Assembly (NCBI GenBank): GCA_944387865.1
Contig: CALXGN010000002.1
Coordinates: forward strand, 62,001-126,000
Source: Scatomorpha stercorigallinarum
Lineage (GTDB): Bacteria > Bacillota > Clostridia > Oscillospirales > Oscillospiraceae
DNA: 64,000 bases
Reading direction: 5' to 3'
In this document: one piece after another, positions 32,997-39,917 of the stretch
Layout: every line of letters starts with the position of its first letter
Position numbering within the stretch: position 1 is the stretch's first letter
The notes under the pieces: model-generated
Told to the model about the DNA's origin: nothing
The model's input: only the letters and a program-made list of their open reading frames with translations
The model's database searches: none
Position numbers and translations under genes: made by a program

Positions 32997-33526
32997 CGCC
33001 GCTCCTGCGGCTCGTGGCAGAGCGCGAGCACCAGCCGCGCCATCTCCCGGCTGCTGAGCGGGCAGCCCTCGCCCAGCCATTCGCGCAGCAGCCCCACGAC
33101 GCCGTTGACGAAGAACACATAGGCATAGCGCCCGGCGTCGCCCTCGAGCAGGGGGCGGTTGCGGGCCATGACGGCGTCCACCAGCCGCCGGTCAAAGCGC
33201 GCGTCCTCCCGGCGCAGTATGAGCGCGCGGAAAAGGCGGGCGTTCTGCTGCACATGGTCAAAATAGAGCTCCAGCGCGGCGGGGAAGGCGCTGTCCGCGC
33301 CTATGGGCCCCTCCGGGACCGGTATGTGCTCGAGCACCTCGTCCTCCAGCTCGCGCAGCAGGGCGTGGATGTCCTGATAGTGGGCGTAAAAGCTGGAGCG
33401 GTTGACGTCCGCCGCCGCGCAGACGTCCGTCACCGTGATCTTTTCCAGCGGCTTTACCTCCAGCAGCTCCAGCAGCGCGTCTTTCATCAGGCGCTTCGTC
33501 ATGCGCACGCGGCGGTTTTCGGCCAT
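32993..33526 (-). CDS. TetR-family transcriptional regulator (third)
   Basis: 177 residues from the ATG at 33526 behind GGGGTGACGGT; a longer frame has no ribosome site. The helix-turn-helix is ITVTDVCAAADVNRSSFYAHY, again the YAHY type. The C-terminal helices (YVFFVNGVVGLLREWLGEG) match the TetR_C_8-like domain. It is divergent from a small membrane-protein gene and lies upstream of the tandem GNAT gene; either could be a target. Confidence 0.87.
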   Translation of the reverse strand: MAENRRVRMTKRLMKDALLELLEVKPLEKITVTDVCAAADVNRSSFYAHYQDIHALLRELEDEVLEHIPVPEGPIGADSAFPAALELYFDHVQQNARLFRALILRREDARFDRRLVDAVMARNRPLLEGDAGRYAYVFFVNGVVGLLREWLGEGCPLSSREMARLVLALCHEPQERR

Positions 33527-33705
33527 ACCGTCACCCCGTTCACAAAAAGTTTTCAGCCTGCGGCGTTGCGCAGCCGGCAAAAACGGCGCATCTGTCGTGG
33601 TCAGGACGTTTTTGCCAAAACTGTGTGTGGAAATACCGTCACGCTGTTGATATCATCATATCACAGGCGCTGGCGCAGGGTCAACGCCGGAAAGAAGGTG
33701 AACGG

Positions 33706-33924
33706 ATGAAAAACTGGCAGGTGGCGCTCGCCGTCCTGGGAGGGGTGGCGGCCGTCAACGGGCTGTTCTGGGCGGCGATGGCGATCGCCGCCGATGACGG
33801 GCTGAAGAAACTGGACCTGCACTGGTTCGGCCCGGCCGGGAAGGCCGGAGAGGGCGCGGCGGCGCAGCTTACGGAGGAAGAGGGGGCGCAGCTCCCGGAG
33901 GAAGCGGCGCCGGCGGAGGCCTGA
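33706..33924 (+). CDS. Small membrane protein of unknown function
   Basis: 72 residues from the ATG at 33706 (GAAGGTGAACGG before it). One N-terminal transmembrane helix (VALAVLGGVAAVNGLFWAAM) and a short extracytoplasmic or cytoplasmic tail that becomes Glu/Ala-rich. I do not recognise the family. It has its own terminator and sits divergently next to a TetR regulator, so it may be under that regulator's control. Confidence 0.6.
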   Translation: MKNWQVALAVLGGVAAVNGLFWAAMAIAADDGLKKLDLHWFGPAGKAGEGAAAQLTEEEGAQLPEEAAPAEA

Positions 33925-33931
33925 ACGGCGC

Positions 33932-33960
33932 AAAGCGCCGCCCCGCAGGGGCGGCGCTTT
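33932..33960 (+). terminator. Terminator of the small membrane-protein gene
   Basis: Perfect 13-pair stem AAAGCGCCGCCCC/GGGGCGGCGCTTT, loop GCA, then TTCC. Confidence 0.85.
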
Positions 33961-34002
33961 TCCATGCCGGCAAATTGGTTTACACCGCCCGCGAAATGTC
34001 AC

Positions 34003-34030
34003 TTTACTCATATCATAATTGTGTTATAAT
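34003..34030 (+). promoter_or_regulatory. Promoter of the fucO-like gene
   Basis: TTTACT (34003-34008), 16-base spacer, TATAAT (34025-34030), in AT-rich sequence 60 bases before the ATG. Confidence 0.75.
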
Positions 34031-34090
34031 AGGTGCAGTTAAAAAATTCACCATCACCGCAGAGCAAATCATGGAAGGAGTTAATTCATC

Positions 34091-35236
34091 ATGTCCAACC
34101 GCATCATGCTCAACGAGACTTCTTACCACGGCGCGGGCGCCATCCGCGAGATCCCCGCGGAGGCCAAAGCCCGCGGCTTCAAAAAGGCGCTCATCGCCTG
34201 CGGCCCCAGCATCCTCAAGCACGGCGTCGTCGCCAAGGTGACCGATCTGCTGGACGCCGAGGGCCTGGAGTACGCCATCTACTCCGACATCAAGGCCAAC
34301 CCGACCATCGAGAACGTCCGCTCGGGCGTGGAGGCCTTCAAGGCCGCCGGCGCGGACTACATCATCGCCATCGGCGGCGGCAGCCCGATGGACACCGCCA
34401 AGGCCATCGGCATCATCATCAACAATCCCGAGTTCGCCGACGTCCGCTCGCTGGAGGGCGTGGCCCCCACCAAAAAGCCCTGCGTGCCCATCATCGCCGT
34501 GCCCACCACCGCCGGCACTGCCGCCGAGGTCACCATCAACTACGTCATCACGGACGTGGAGCGCCGCCGCAAGTTCGTCTGCGTCGACCCGCACGACATG
34601 CCCATCATCGCCGTTGTCGATCCCGAGATGATGGACTCCATGCCCAAGGGCCTCACCGCCAGCACCGGCATGGACGCGCTGACCCACGCCATCGAGGGCT
34701 ACACCACCAAGGCCGCCTGGGAAATGACCGACATGTTCCACCTGAAGGCCATCGAGCTCATCTCCAAGAACCTGCGCGCCGCCGTCGCCGGCGAGAGCGC
34801 CGGCCGCGAGGGCATGGCGCTCGGCCAGTACATCGCGGGCATGGGCTTCTCCAACGTCGGCCTCGGCATCGCGCACAGCATGGCCCACACCCTCGGCGCC
34901 GTGTACGACACGCCGCACGGCGTGGCCTGCGCCATGATGCTGCCTATCGTCATGGAGTACAACGCCGACTGCACCGGCGAGAAGTACCGCGAGATCGCCC
35001 GCGCCATGGGCGTCAAGGGCGTCGATGAGATGAGCCAGGACGAGTACCGCGCGGCCGCTATCAACGCCGTCCGCCAGCTGAGCGCGGATGTGGGCATCCC
35101 CGCCAAGCTCGACGCGCTGAAGGAGGAGGACCTCGACTTCCTCGCCGAGTCCGCCGCGGCGGACGCCTGCGCCCCCGGCAACCCGAAGGACGCCTCCGTC
35201 GAGGACTTCAAGGCGCTGTTCCGCAAGATAATGTGA
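34091..35236 (+). CDS. fucO: Iron-containing alcohol dehydrogenase, lactaldehyde reductase type
   Basis: 381 residues, close to E. coli FucO along its length. It would reduce lactaldehyde to 1,2-propanediol (or the reverse) with NADH in fucose/rhamnose fermentation. NAD-binding IIAIGGGSPMDTAKAIG (91-107); PTTAGTAAEVTINYVITD; metal ligands Asp195, His199 (MDALTHAIEGY), His262 and His276 (AHSMAHTLGAVYDTPHGVAC). The ATG follows AAGGAGTTAATTCATC. Its codon choice is C-ending and regular, suggesting strong expression. No fucose operon genes are adjacent, so other short alcohols or aldehydes are possible substrates. Confidence 0.88.
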   Translation: MSNRIMLNETSYHGAGAIREIPAEAKARGFKKALIACGPSILKHGVVAKVTDLLDAEGLEYAIYSDIKANPTIENVRSGVEAFKAAGADYIIAIGGGSPMDTAKAIGIIINNPEFADVRSLEGVAPTKKPCVPIIAVPTTAGTAAEVTINYVITDVERRRKFVCVDPHDMPIIAVVDPEMMDSMPKGLTASTGMDALTHAIEGYTTKAAWEMTDMFHLKAIELISKNLRAAVAGESAGREGMALGQYIAGMGFSNVGLGIAHSMAHTLGAVYDTPHGVACAMMLPIVMEYNADCTGEKYREIARAMGVKGVDEMSQDEYRAAAINAVRQLSADVGIPAKLDALKEEDLDFLAESAAADACAPGNPKDASVEDFKALFRKIM

Positions 35237-35240
35237 AGAA

Positions 35241-35660
35241 TACGAGGGGGACCGGGGGTCCCCCTCGTAGGCTCCCCTCCATAAAAAATGTATGGCTCTT
35301 TGGGGCAAAAGCCCCAAAGAGCCATACATTTTGCGCGCCGCACGGCGGCGCGGTTGCGCCCACGGGGCGCAAGATAAGGTATCCCCGGCAGGCAAAGCCC
35401 GCCGGGGATTTTGGCCGCCCTATGCGGGCGGCCATTCCTATGCTTGGGGCGTTGGGTGCCACCGACCGCACAGGCTTTTTTAATGTGTCCCATTTTGCGG
35501 GGCAAAATGGGACTTGATACGCCGCCCGCGCCTGGGGGCGCGGGCGTGCGGGATGGGCGGGGCGGGCGGAGCCCGCCCACGAGGGGTGGTTTGCGGGGTT
35601 TGGGGCAGGTGCTTGTCGCGGCGTTATTGGGGGCTCCGCCCCCTTGCCCCCTATTTGCCT
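35241..35660. repeat. Cluster of strong hairpins after fucO, no gene
   Basis: Four or more consecutive palindromes: a 13-pair hairpin (35241-35253 with 35257-35269, loop GGG), a perfect 22-pair hairpin (35285-35306 with 35311-35332, loop AAAA), GTCCCATTTTGC/GCAAAATGGGAC (35487-35513), and GGGCGGGC/GCCCGCCC near 35550-35575. The first probably terminates fucO. No coding potential is evident. Confidence 0.7.
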
Positions 35661-35905
35661 GTCAGCGGCGCGAGCGTAAGCGAAGCCAACCGCGGTCGGC
35701 GTTGTGCAAAGCCATCCGACACCGGGATGACCACTTGAAGCAAGCGGAAAGGCATAAAAGACAGCATTTACCTACCGACGCGCAGCAAAGCGGTTTTCTC
35801 TTTGGAGTCTGAGGGGTTTCTTTTTGACAAGACAAAAAGAAATCCCTCAGAAATGGGTCGCAGGGGCTTTCGCCCCTGCTTCCCGCCAGCCGCCGCTACG
35901 AGGCG
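35644..35905. repeat. Dispersed modules E and C
   Basis: Module E (about 35651-35730: AGCGGCGCGAGCG, GAAGCCAACCGCGGTCGGCG, ACCGGGATGACCAC) then module C inverted (about 35795-35880: GGTTTCTTTTTG, CAAAAAGAAA, GGGGC/GCCCC). The end of module C serves as the 3' flank of the ABC ATPase gene on the other strand. Confidence 0.75.
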
Positions 35906-35911
35906 GCATTT

Positions 35912-36493
35912 TCAGGAAAACGCGCCATCCCTCCAGCGCAGTATGCGGCAGCCCAGGGCCGCGGCCTCGCGCTCGTCGTGCGTGGCGAGCAGTATGGCGC
36001 AGCCCTGCTCGGCGACGAGCCGCTGCGCACCCTCGCGCTGCTCTTCGTCCAGGGCGGAGAAGGGCTCGTCGAGCAGCAGCAGCTGCCGGCCGAGGGCCAG
36101 CGCGCGCGCCAGGGCCACCCGCCGCTGCATCCCGCCGGAGAGCTCTGCGGGGTATTTGCCGGCGGCGTCCGCGAGGCCCAGTTTTTCCAGCCACGCGCGG
36201 GCCTGCGGCAGGGTGGCGCTGCGGTCGGAGAGCACCAGGTTGACGTTCTCCTCCGCCGTCAGCCAGGGCAGCAGCCGCGGCTCCTGGAACACTACGGCCG
36301 CGCCGGCGTCCGGGCGGAGCACCTCGCCACTGTCCGGCTCCAGCAACCCGGCGGCCAGGCGCAGCAGCGTGGTCTTGCCGCAGCCGGAGGGGCCCATCAG
36401 CGCCAGGCGGCCGCCGGCCGGCAGCGTGAAGCTCACGCCGCGCAGCACCTGCTGATCGCCGAAAGAGAAGGAGACGGAGCGAAACTCAAGCAT
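35912..36493 (-). CDS. ABC transporter ATP-binding protein (NrtD/SsuB/TauB type)
   Basis: 193 residues, short for the family but complete: Walker A GPSGCGKTTLLRL (34-46), Q-loop VVFQEPRLLPWLTAEENV, signature LSGGMQRRVALARAL, Walker B LLLLDEPFSALD, and the switch His in LLATHDEREA. The FQEPRLLPW Q-loop is typical of the nitrate/sulfonate/taurine (NMT1-type) importers, matching the neighbouring permease and binding protein. Overlaps the permease gene by 8 bases. Last gene of the TM1266-SBP-permease-ATPase operon. Confidence 0.92.
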   Translation of the reverse strand: MLEFRSVSFSFGDQQVLRGVSFTLPAGGRLALMGPSGCGKTTLLRLAAGLLEPDSGEVLRPDAGAAVVFQEPRLLPWLTAEENVNLVLSDRSATLPQARAWLEKLGLADAAGKYPAELSGGMQRRVALARALALGRQLLLLDEPFSALDEEQREGAQRLVAEQGCAILLATHDEREAAALGCRILRWRDGAFS

Positions 36494-37250
36494 CCGCGCG
36501 CGCCCCCTTCCCGCCGCCGCGCGGCAGCGCCGCCAGCAGCAGCCGCTCGATGGCCACGCTCAGCAGTATCACCGCCAGCGTCCAGGCGAAGAGGTCGGCG
36601 GTCTGCAAATAGTATTTCGACTCGTAGATCATGCGCCCCATGGACGCGCGCGGCACGGTGAGCACCTCGGCGGCGATGCCGGCCTTCCAGCCGAAGCCGA
36701 TGCCTGAGCGGCAGGCCGCGGCAAAGCCCGGCAGCACGGAGGGGACGTAGATGCGCCGCACTACGCGCCCGCGCGGCAGCCGGCAGACGCGCGCGAGCTC
36801 CAGCAGCTGGCCGTCCACGCCGAGGATGCCCGCGCGCACATTGGCCCAGACCACGGGCAGCACCATCAGCGCCGCCACACAGACGGGTACGGCGTCCCGC
36901 GGCAGCCAGACGAGCACCAGTATGGCGAAGGAGGCCACGGGCGTGGCCTTGACGGCGGACATCGCCGGCGCGAGCAGGGCGTCAAAGGCCGCGAAGCGCG
37001 CGCAGAGCGCGGCTGACAGCACGCCCAGGCACAGCGCGAGGGCGATGCCCAGCGTCACGCGGCCGATGGAGGCGAGCGTATAGCGCCAGAACTCGCCCGT
37101 GGCCGCCAGCTCCGCCAGGCGGCGGAGCGTCTCGCCCGGGCCGGGCAGCAGCAGCGAGCGGCCCTGCGCGGCGAGTATCAGCGCGCACAGCGCCCACAGC
37201 GCCAGCCAGAAGGCCAGCGGCAGCAGCGCGCGCAGTATCCGCCGCCTCAC
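36486..37250 (-). CDS. ABC transporter permease (NrtB/SsuC/TauC type)
   Basis: 254 residues from the GTG at 37250, which overlaps the TGA of the binding-protein gene (GTGA). About six transmembrane helices. The coupling EAA-type loop reads ELARVCRLPRGRVVRRIYVP near residue 160, followed by SVLPGFAAACRSGIGFGWKA as in the BPD_transp_1 family of sulfonate, taurine and thiamine-precursor importers. Interacts with the ATPase encoded next. The ligand is undefined; see the binding protein. Confidence 0.9.
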   Translation of the reverse strand: MRRRILRALLPLAFWLALWALCALILAAQGRSLLLPGPGETLRRLAELAATGEFWRYTLASIGRVTLGIALALCLGVLSAALCARFAAFDALLAPAMSAVKATPVASFAILVLVWLPRDAVPVCVAALMVLPVVWANVRAGILGVDGQLLELARVCRLPRGRVVRRIYVPSVLPGFAAACRSGIGFGWKAGIAAEVLTVPRASMGRMIYESKYYLQTADLFAWTLAVILLSVAIERLLLAALPRGGGKGARADA

Positions 37251-38299
37251 CCCAGGTAGTAGAAGCCGCCGTCCGGCGCCGCGCCGCCGATGCTCTCGGG
37301 CGCGACCTCGGCCATGATGTCCAGAAACTCCGACATGGCGCCGCGCATCTCCTCGCCGGTGATGAAGCAGAGGTTGCAGTTGGGTATGGCGCGCTCGGCC
37401 ACGGCCTCCTGGGCGAACACGCCGGCGGCCACGATGTCCCTGGCGGCGGAGGCGGGGTCGGAGCGCACTTCCTCGATGCTCGCGCCGTAGTCGTCGAGGA
37501 ACTGCGCCACCTCCGCCGGGTGCTCCGCGGCGAAATCGCGGCTGACCACGACGCAGCCCTGCACCAGGCTGCCTGAGGGGGCCACGGCGTCCCACTCCGC
37601 CGTCAGGTCGAGCGCCACGGCGAGGCCTTCGTTCTGACTGCGGGAGATGGTCACCATCGGCTCGGGCAGCACGGCCAGGCTGACCGCGCCGGAGGCCGCG
37701 GCGGCGTTGAGCTCCGCCGGCTGGGCGTAGGTGTTGTCGATGAACACGTCCTCGCCCACGGCAAGGCCGTTCTGCTCGCAGATGTACTGGAAGATGAAGG
37801 TCGGGTTCTGCGCGGGGACATAGACGGTCTGCCCCGCGAGGTCTGCCACCGAGCTTATCTCCACGCTGCCGTCGCTCACCAGGTAGAGCACGCCCAGCGT
37901 GTTCAGCGCGAGCAGCTGCACCGCGCCCTCCGTGCGGTTATAGAGCGCCGCTGCGGCGTTCGTGGGCAGGGCGGCGATCACGGCGTCGCCGTTTATCATG
38001 GCGGCGGAGACATTGCTGGCGTCTGTCTCCACGCTGAAGGCATAGTTCAGCGCGGCCTCGCCGGCGGCGGCGTCCGCCATCAGCGGCGCCATGCCGAAGC
38101 CGGTGGTGCCGTTGAGCACCATGATGTCGATCTCCAGCTCCGTGTCGGGCGACGGCGCGGCCGTCTCCTGCGCCGGGGCCTCCGTGGCCGGCGCGCTCTC
38201 CTGCGCGGGCGTCTCCTCCGCCGGGGCGGCGCCGCAGGCGGCGAGCGCAAGGGCCAGGCAGAGCGCCGTTATCGCGGAAAATACCCTCTTACTCATCAT
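37247..38299 (-). CDS. ABC transporter substrate-binding lipoprotein, NMT1/TauA-like
   Basis: 350 residues. Lipoprotein signal with lipobox LAAC (Cys22), a Glu/Pro/Thr/Ala linker to ~55, then a periplasmic-binding fold of the NMT1/SsuA group: MVLNGTTGFGMAPLM, NGDAVIAALPTNAAAALYNR, VYVPAQNPTFIFQYICEQNG and QGCVVVSRDFAAEHPAEVAQ. Relatives bind sulfonates, nitrate-type anions or thiamine precursors; the residues do not decide which. It overlaps the TM1266-family gene by 11 bases, tying the importer to that regulator-like protein. Confidence 0.88.
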   Translation of the reverse strand: MMSKRVFSAITALCLALALAACGAAPAEETPAQESAPATEAPAQETAAPSPDTELEIDIMVLNGTTGFGMAPLMADAAAGEAALNYAFSVETDASNVSAAMINGDAVIAALPTNAAAALYNRTEGAVQLLALNTLGVLYLVSDGSVEISSVADLAGQTVYVPAQNPTFIFQYICEQNGLAVGEDVFIDNTYAQPAELNAAAASGAVSLAVLPEPMVTISRSQNEGLAVALDLTAEWDAVAPSGSLVQGCVVVSRDFAAEHPAEVAQFLDDYGASIEEVRSDPASAARDIVAAGVFAQEAVAERAIPNCNLCFITGEEMRGAMSEFLDIMAEVAPESIGGAAPDGGFYYLG

Positions 38300-38576
38300 T
38301 TTTCACCCTCGTTTCCTTCTTTTTGCCGCCGGCGGACGAATACGCCGCCCGGGCGGTCACGCCCCGCAGCCTGCCCAGCTTCCCGCAGAGGCCGTTGATC
38401 CTGTCCGCCGGGGCGTCCAGCGCCAGGCAGATGAAGCTCACGCCGCGCTGGCGGTAGGGGATGCCCATGCGCCCGATGATACACCCGGCGTACTCGTGCA
38501 GCAGCGCGTTCAGCGCCGGTACGGAATCCGGCTCCTCCACCACGACGGATATCGCGGCCAGGGTGTTCTCCTCCAT
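38289..38576 (-). CDS. TM1266-family protein (putative iron-only hydrogenase system regulator)
   Basis: 95 residues from the ATG at 38576 (GGGAGG 8 bases upstream; the ATG at 38582 is only two bases from it). The ACT-like fold of the TM1266 family is recognisable: AISVVVEEPDSVPALNALLH, IIGRMGIPYRQRGVSFICLA, INGLCGKLGRLRGVTARAAY. Members often accompany FeFe-hydrogenase maturation genes, hence the name; none is present here. Instead it is the first gene of an ABC-importer operon with a structured leader. It may be a small-molecule sensor; its role is unproven. Confidence 0.85.
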   Translation of the reverse strand: MEENTLAAISVVVEEPDSVPALNALLHEYAGCIIGRMGIPYRQRGVSFICLALDAPADRINGLCGKLGRLRGVTARAAYSSAGGKKKETRVKNDE

Positions 38577-38596
38577 GCTCATGCCCTCCCAGACAA

Positions 38597-38623
38597 CAAA
38601 AAATGCCATGCCCATGGCATGGC
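38597..38623 (-). terminator. Attenuator-like intrinsic terminator in the TM1266-ABC leader
   Basis: On the minus strand GCCATGCC-ATG-GGCATGGC (38623-38605) followed by ATTTTTTGTTG. It lies between the promoter and the ribosome site, only ~20 bases before GGGAGG, so it can stop transcription before the operon. Confidence 0.75.
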
Positions 38624-38719
38624 TGCGCCGGCATAGCGGCGTTGCTTCCGCCCAAAGCGCGGTTCGGGCGTCAGCGGTCACAGGCGGCCTCGCCGGAAGG
38701 GGAAGCTCCCGGCTCGGGC
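38624..38719 (-). ncRNA. Structured leader of the TM1266-ABC operon (candidate riboswitch)
   Basis: About 96 bases between the expected start and the attenuator. Possible helices: GCCGGGA/TTCCGGC, CCGCC/GGCGG enclosing a ~27-base internal part with GCGCTTTGGGCGG, and CGCCG/CGGCG. I could not match it to a known riboswitch with confidence. A GCTTTGG stretch is only vaguely reminiscent of molybdenum-cofactor RNAs; no TPP or cobalamin box is seen. Confidence 0.4.
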
Positions 38720-38725
38720 GATGAT

Positions 38726-38754
38726 ATTCTGTCACGGCGGCGGCGATTTGTCAA
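38726..38754 (-). promoter_or_regulatory. Promoter of the TM1266-ABC operon
   Basis: TTGACA (38754-38749), 17-base spacer, CAGAAT (38731-38726) on the minus strand: consensus -35 and weak -10, giving a leader of about 143 bases. Confidence 0.6.
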
Positions 38755-38777
38755 GCCCCGGCGGGGTGCAGAGAAAA

Positions 38778-38805
38778 CTCCGGGGCGCATCGCTGCGCCC
38801 CGGAG
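38778..38805 (-). terminator. Terminator of the acp end of the yidC cluster
   Basis: 12-pair stem CTCCGGGGCGCA/TGCGCCCCGGAG with a 4-base loop; on the minus strand it is followed by TTTTCTCT. Confidence 0.88.
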
Positions 38806-38847
38806 CGGCCGATCATGTGTTCCTGCTCCGCCTGGCGGGCAGGGGAT

Positions 38848-39084
38848 TCATTTGCTGCCGAGGATGCCCTCGAGCATCTCCACGAGCTGCTCGACGGTGC
38901 GCACATTGGCGGCGCGCTCGTCGGTGATCACGATGTCGTACTCCTCCTCGATGGCCATCACGAGCTCCACGATGTCGAGCGAATCGGCGCCCAGGTCCTC
39001 GAGGATGTCGGTCTGCGGCCCGATCTGGGCCGGGTCGATCTCCAGCTGATGCGCGAGCAGCTCGCGCACGGTCTCGTATATCAT
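38848..39084 (-). CDS. acpP: Acyl carrier protein
   Basis: 78 residues from the ATG at 39084 (GGAGGTGACCGGC before it). Carries acyl chains in fatty-acid synthesis on a 4'-phosphopantetheine arm attached to Ser35 in EDLGADSLDIVELVMAIEE. A DILEDLGADSLD signature with acidic helix II confirms the family. No other fab gene is near; it lies 20 bases after khpB in the yidC cluster, an unusual place, so it could be a second, specialised carrier rather than the fab-operon one. Confidence 0.93.
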   Translation of the reverse strand: MIYETVRELLAHQLEIDPAQIGPQTDILEDLGADSLDIVELVMAIEEEYDIVITDERAANVRTVEQLVEMLEGILGSK

Positions 39085-39104
39085 GCCGGTCACCTCCGCG
39101 GTCT

Positions 39105-39911
39105 TCAGCTCCACTCGCGGCTCTGCGGGCGGCTGCTGTCGTTGTTCCTGGCGGCGCTGCGCTCGTAGGATATCACCACGCGGCGGTTGGGTTCCGTGCC
39201 CGTGGAGCTGGTGGAGACGCCCTCGAAGTTCTGCAGCGCGGTGTGTATCACGTGGCGCTCATAGGAGTTCATGGGCTCCAGCGCCATGGAGCGCTTGTAC
39301 TTGAGCACCTTGGCGGCCATTTTCTCCGCCAGATGCACCAGGCTCTCCTCGCGCTTGGCGCGGTAGCTCTCCGCGTCCACGCTGATGTGGCAGCGCTTGT
39401 CGCTGCCGCGGTTGACGACGTAGTTCGTCAGGTGCTGGATGGCGTCCAGCGTCTCGCCCCGGCGGCCGATGACGGCGCCCATGCCCGGGCCGGAGAGCTC
39501 CACCAGCAGGCCGCCGTTCTCGCGGTCGCGGATGTCGATCTCCGCCGTGATGCCCATGCGCTCGAGGAGCCCAGTGAGGAAGCGCTCGGTGTCGGCCTTC
39601 ACGCCCTCGCCGGCGTATTTGGGCGCGGCGGGCCCGGCTTTGGCCGCGGGCGCAGCGGCGCTCTCCGCCTTCGGGCGGCGCGGGGCGCTCTTCACGCTCT
39701 CCGCGGCCGGCTCGGCGCTCTTTACCGGCTCGTCCGGCGCTTCGTACTCCACGCGCACCACGGCCGGGGAGGCCCCGATGCCGAGGAAGCCGCTCTTGGC
39801 GCGGGCGACGATCTCCACGGACACGTCGTCGCGGTCCAGGCCCAGCTCCGCCAGCGCGGCGGCGAGGGCCTCGTCCTCTGTCTTGCCGGATTTCTCCAGA
39901 TATTTCTTCAT
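39105..39911 (-). CDS. khpB: RNA-binding protein KhpB (Jag / SpoIIIJ-associated protein)
   Basis: 268 residues in three parts. Jag_N domain at 1-52 (KKYLEKSGKTEDEALAAALA, AKSGFLGIGASPAVV). A Lys/Ala/Pro-rich linker to ~100. The KH domain has AVIGRRGETLDAIQHLTNYV, and the C-terminal R3H domain has MNSYERHVIHTALQ and EPNRRVVISY. KhpB binds many RNAs and influences cell division and elongation. It follows yidC directly, as in most Firmicutes. Confidence 0.95.
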   Translation of the reverse strand: MKKYLEKSGKTEDEALAAALAELGLDRDDVSVEIVARAKSGFLGIGASPAVVRVEYEAPDEPVKSAEPAAESVKSAPRRPKAESAAAPAAKAGPAAPKYAGEGVKADTERFLTGLLERMGITAEIDIRDRENGGLLVELSGPGMGAVIGRRGETLDAIQHLTNYVVNRGSDKRCHISVDAESYRAKREESLVHLAEKMAAKVLKYKRSMALEPMNSYERHVIHTALQNFEGVSTSSTGTEPNRRVVISYERSAARNNDSSRPQSREWS

Positions 39912-39917
39912 ATTCGA

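Noticed and set aside
38577..38720. TPP or cobalamin riboswitch upstream of the TM1266-ABC operon
   Set aside because: Neither the TPP core (CTGAGA and ACC..TGAACCTG) nor the B12 box is present.
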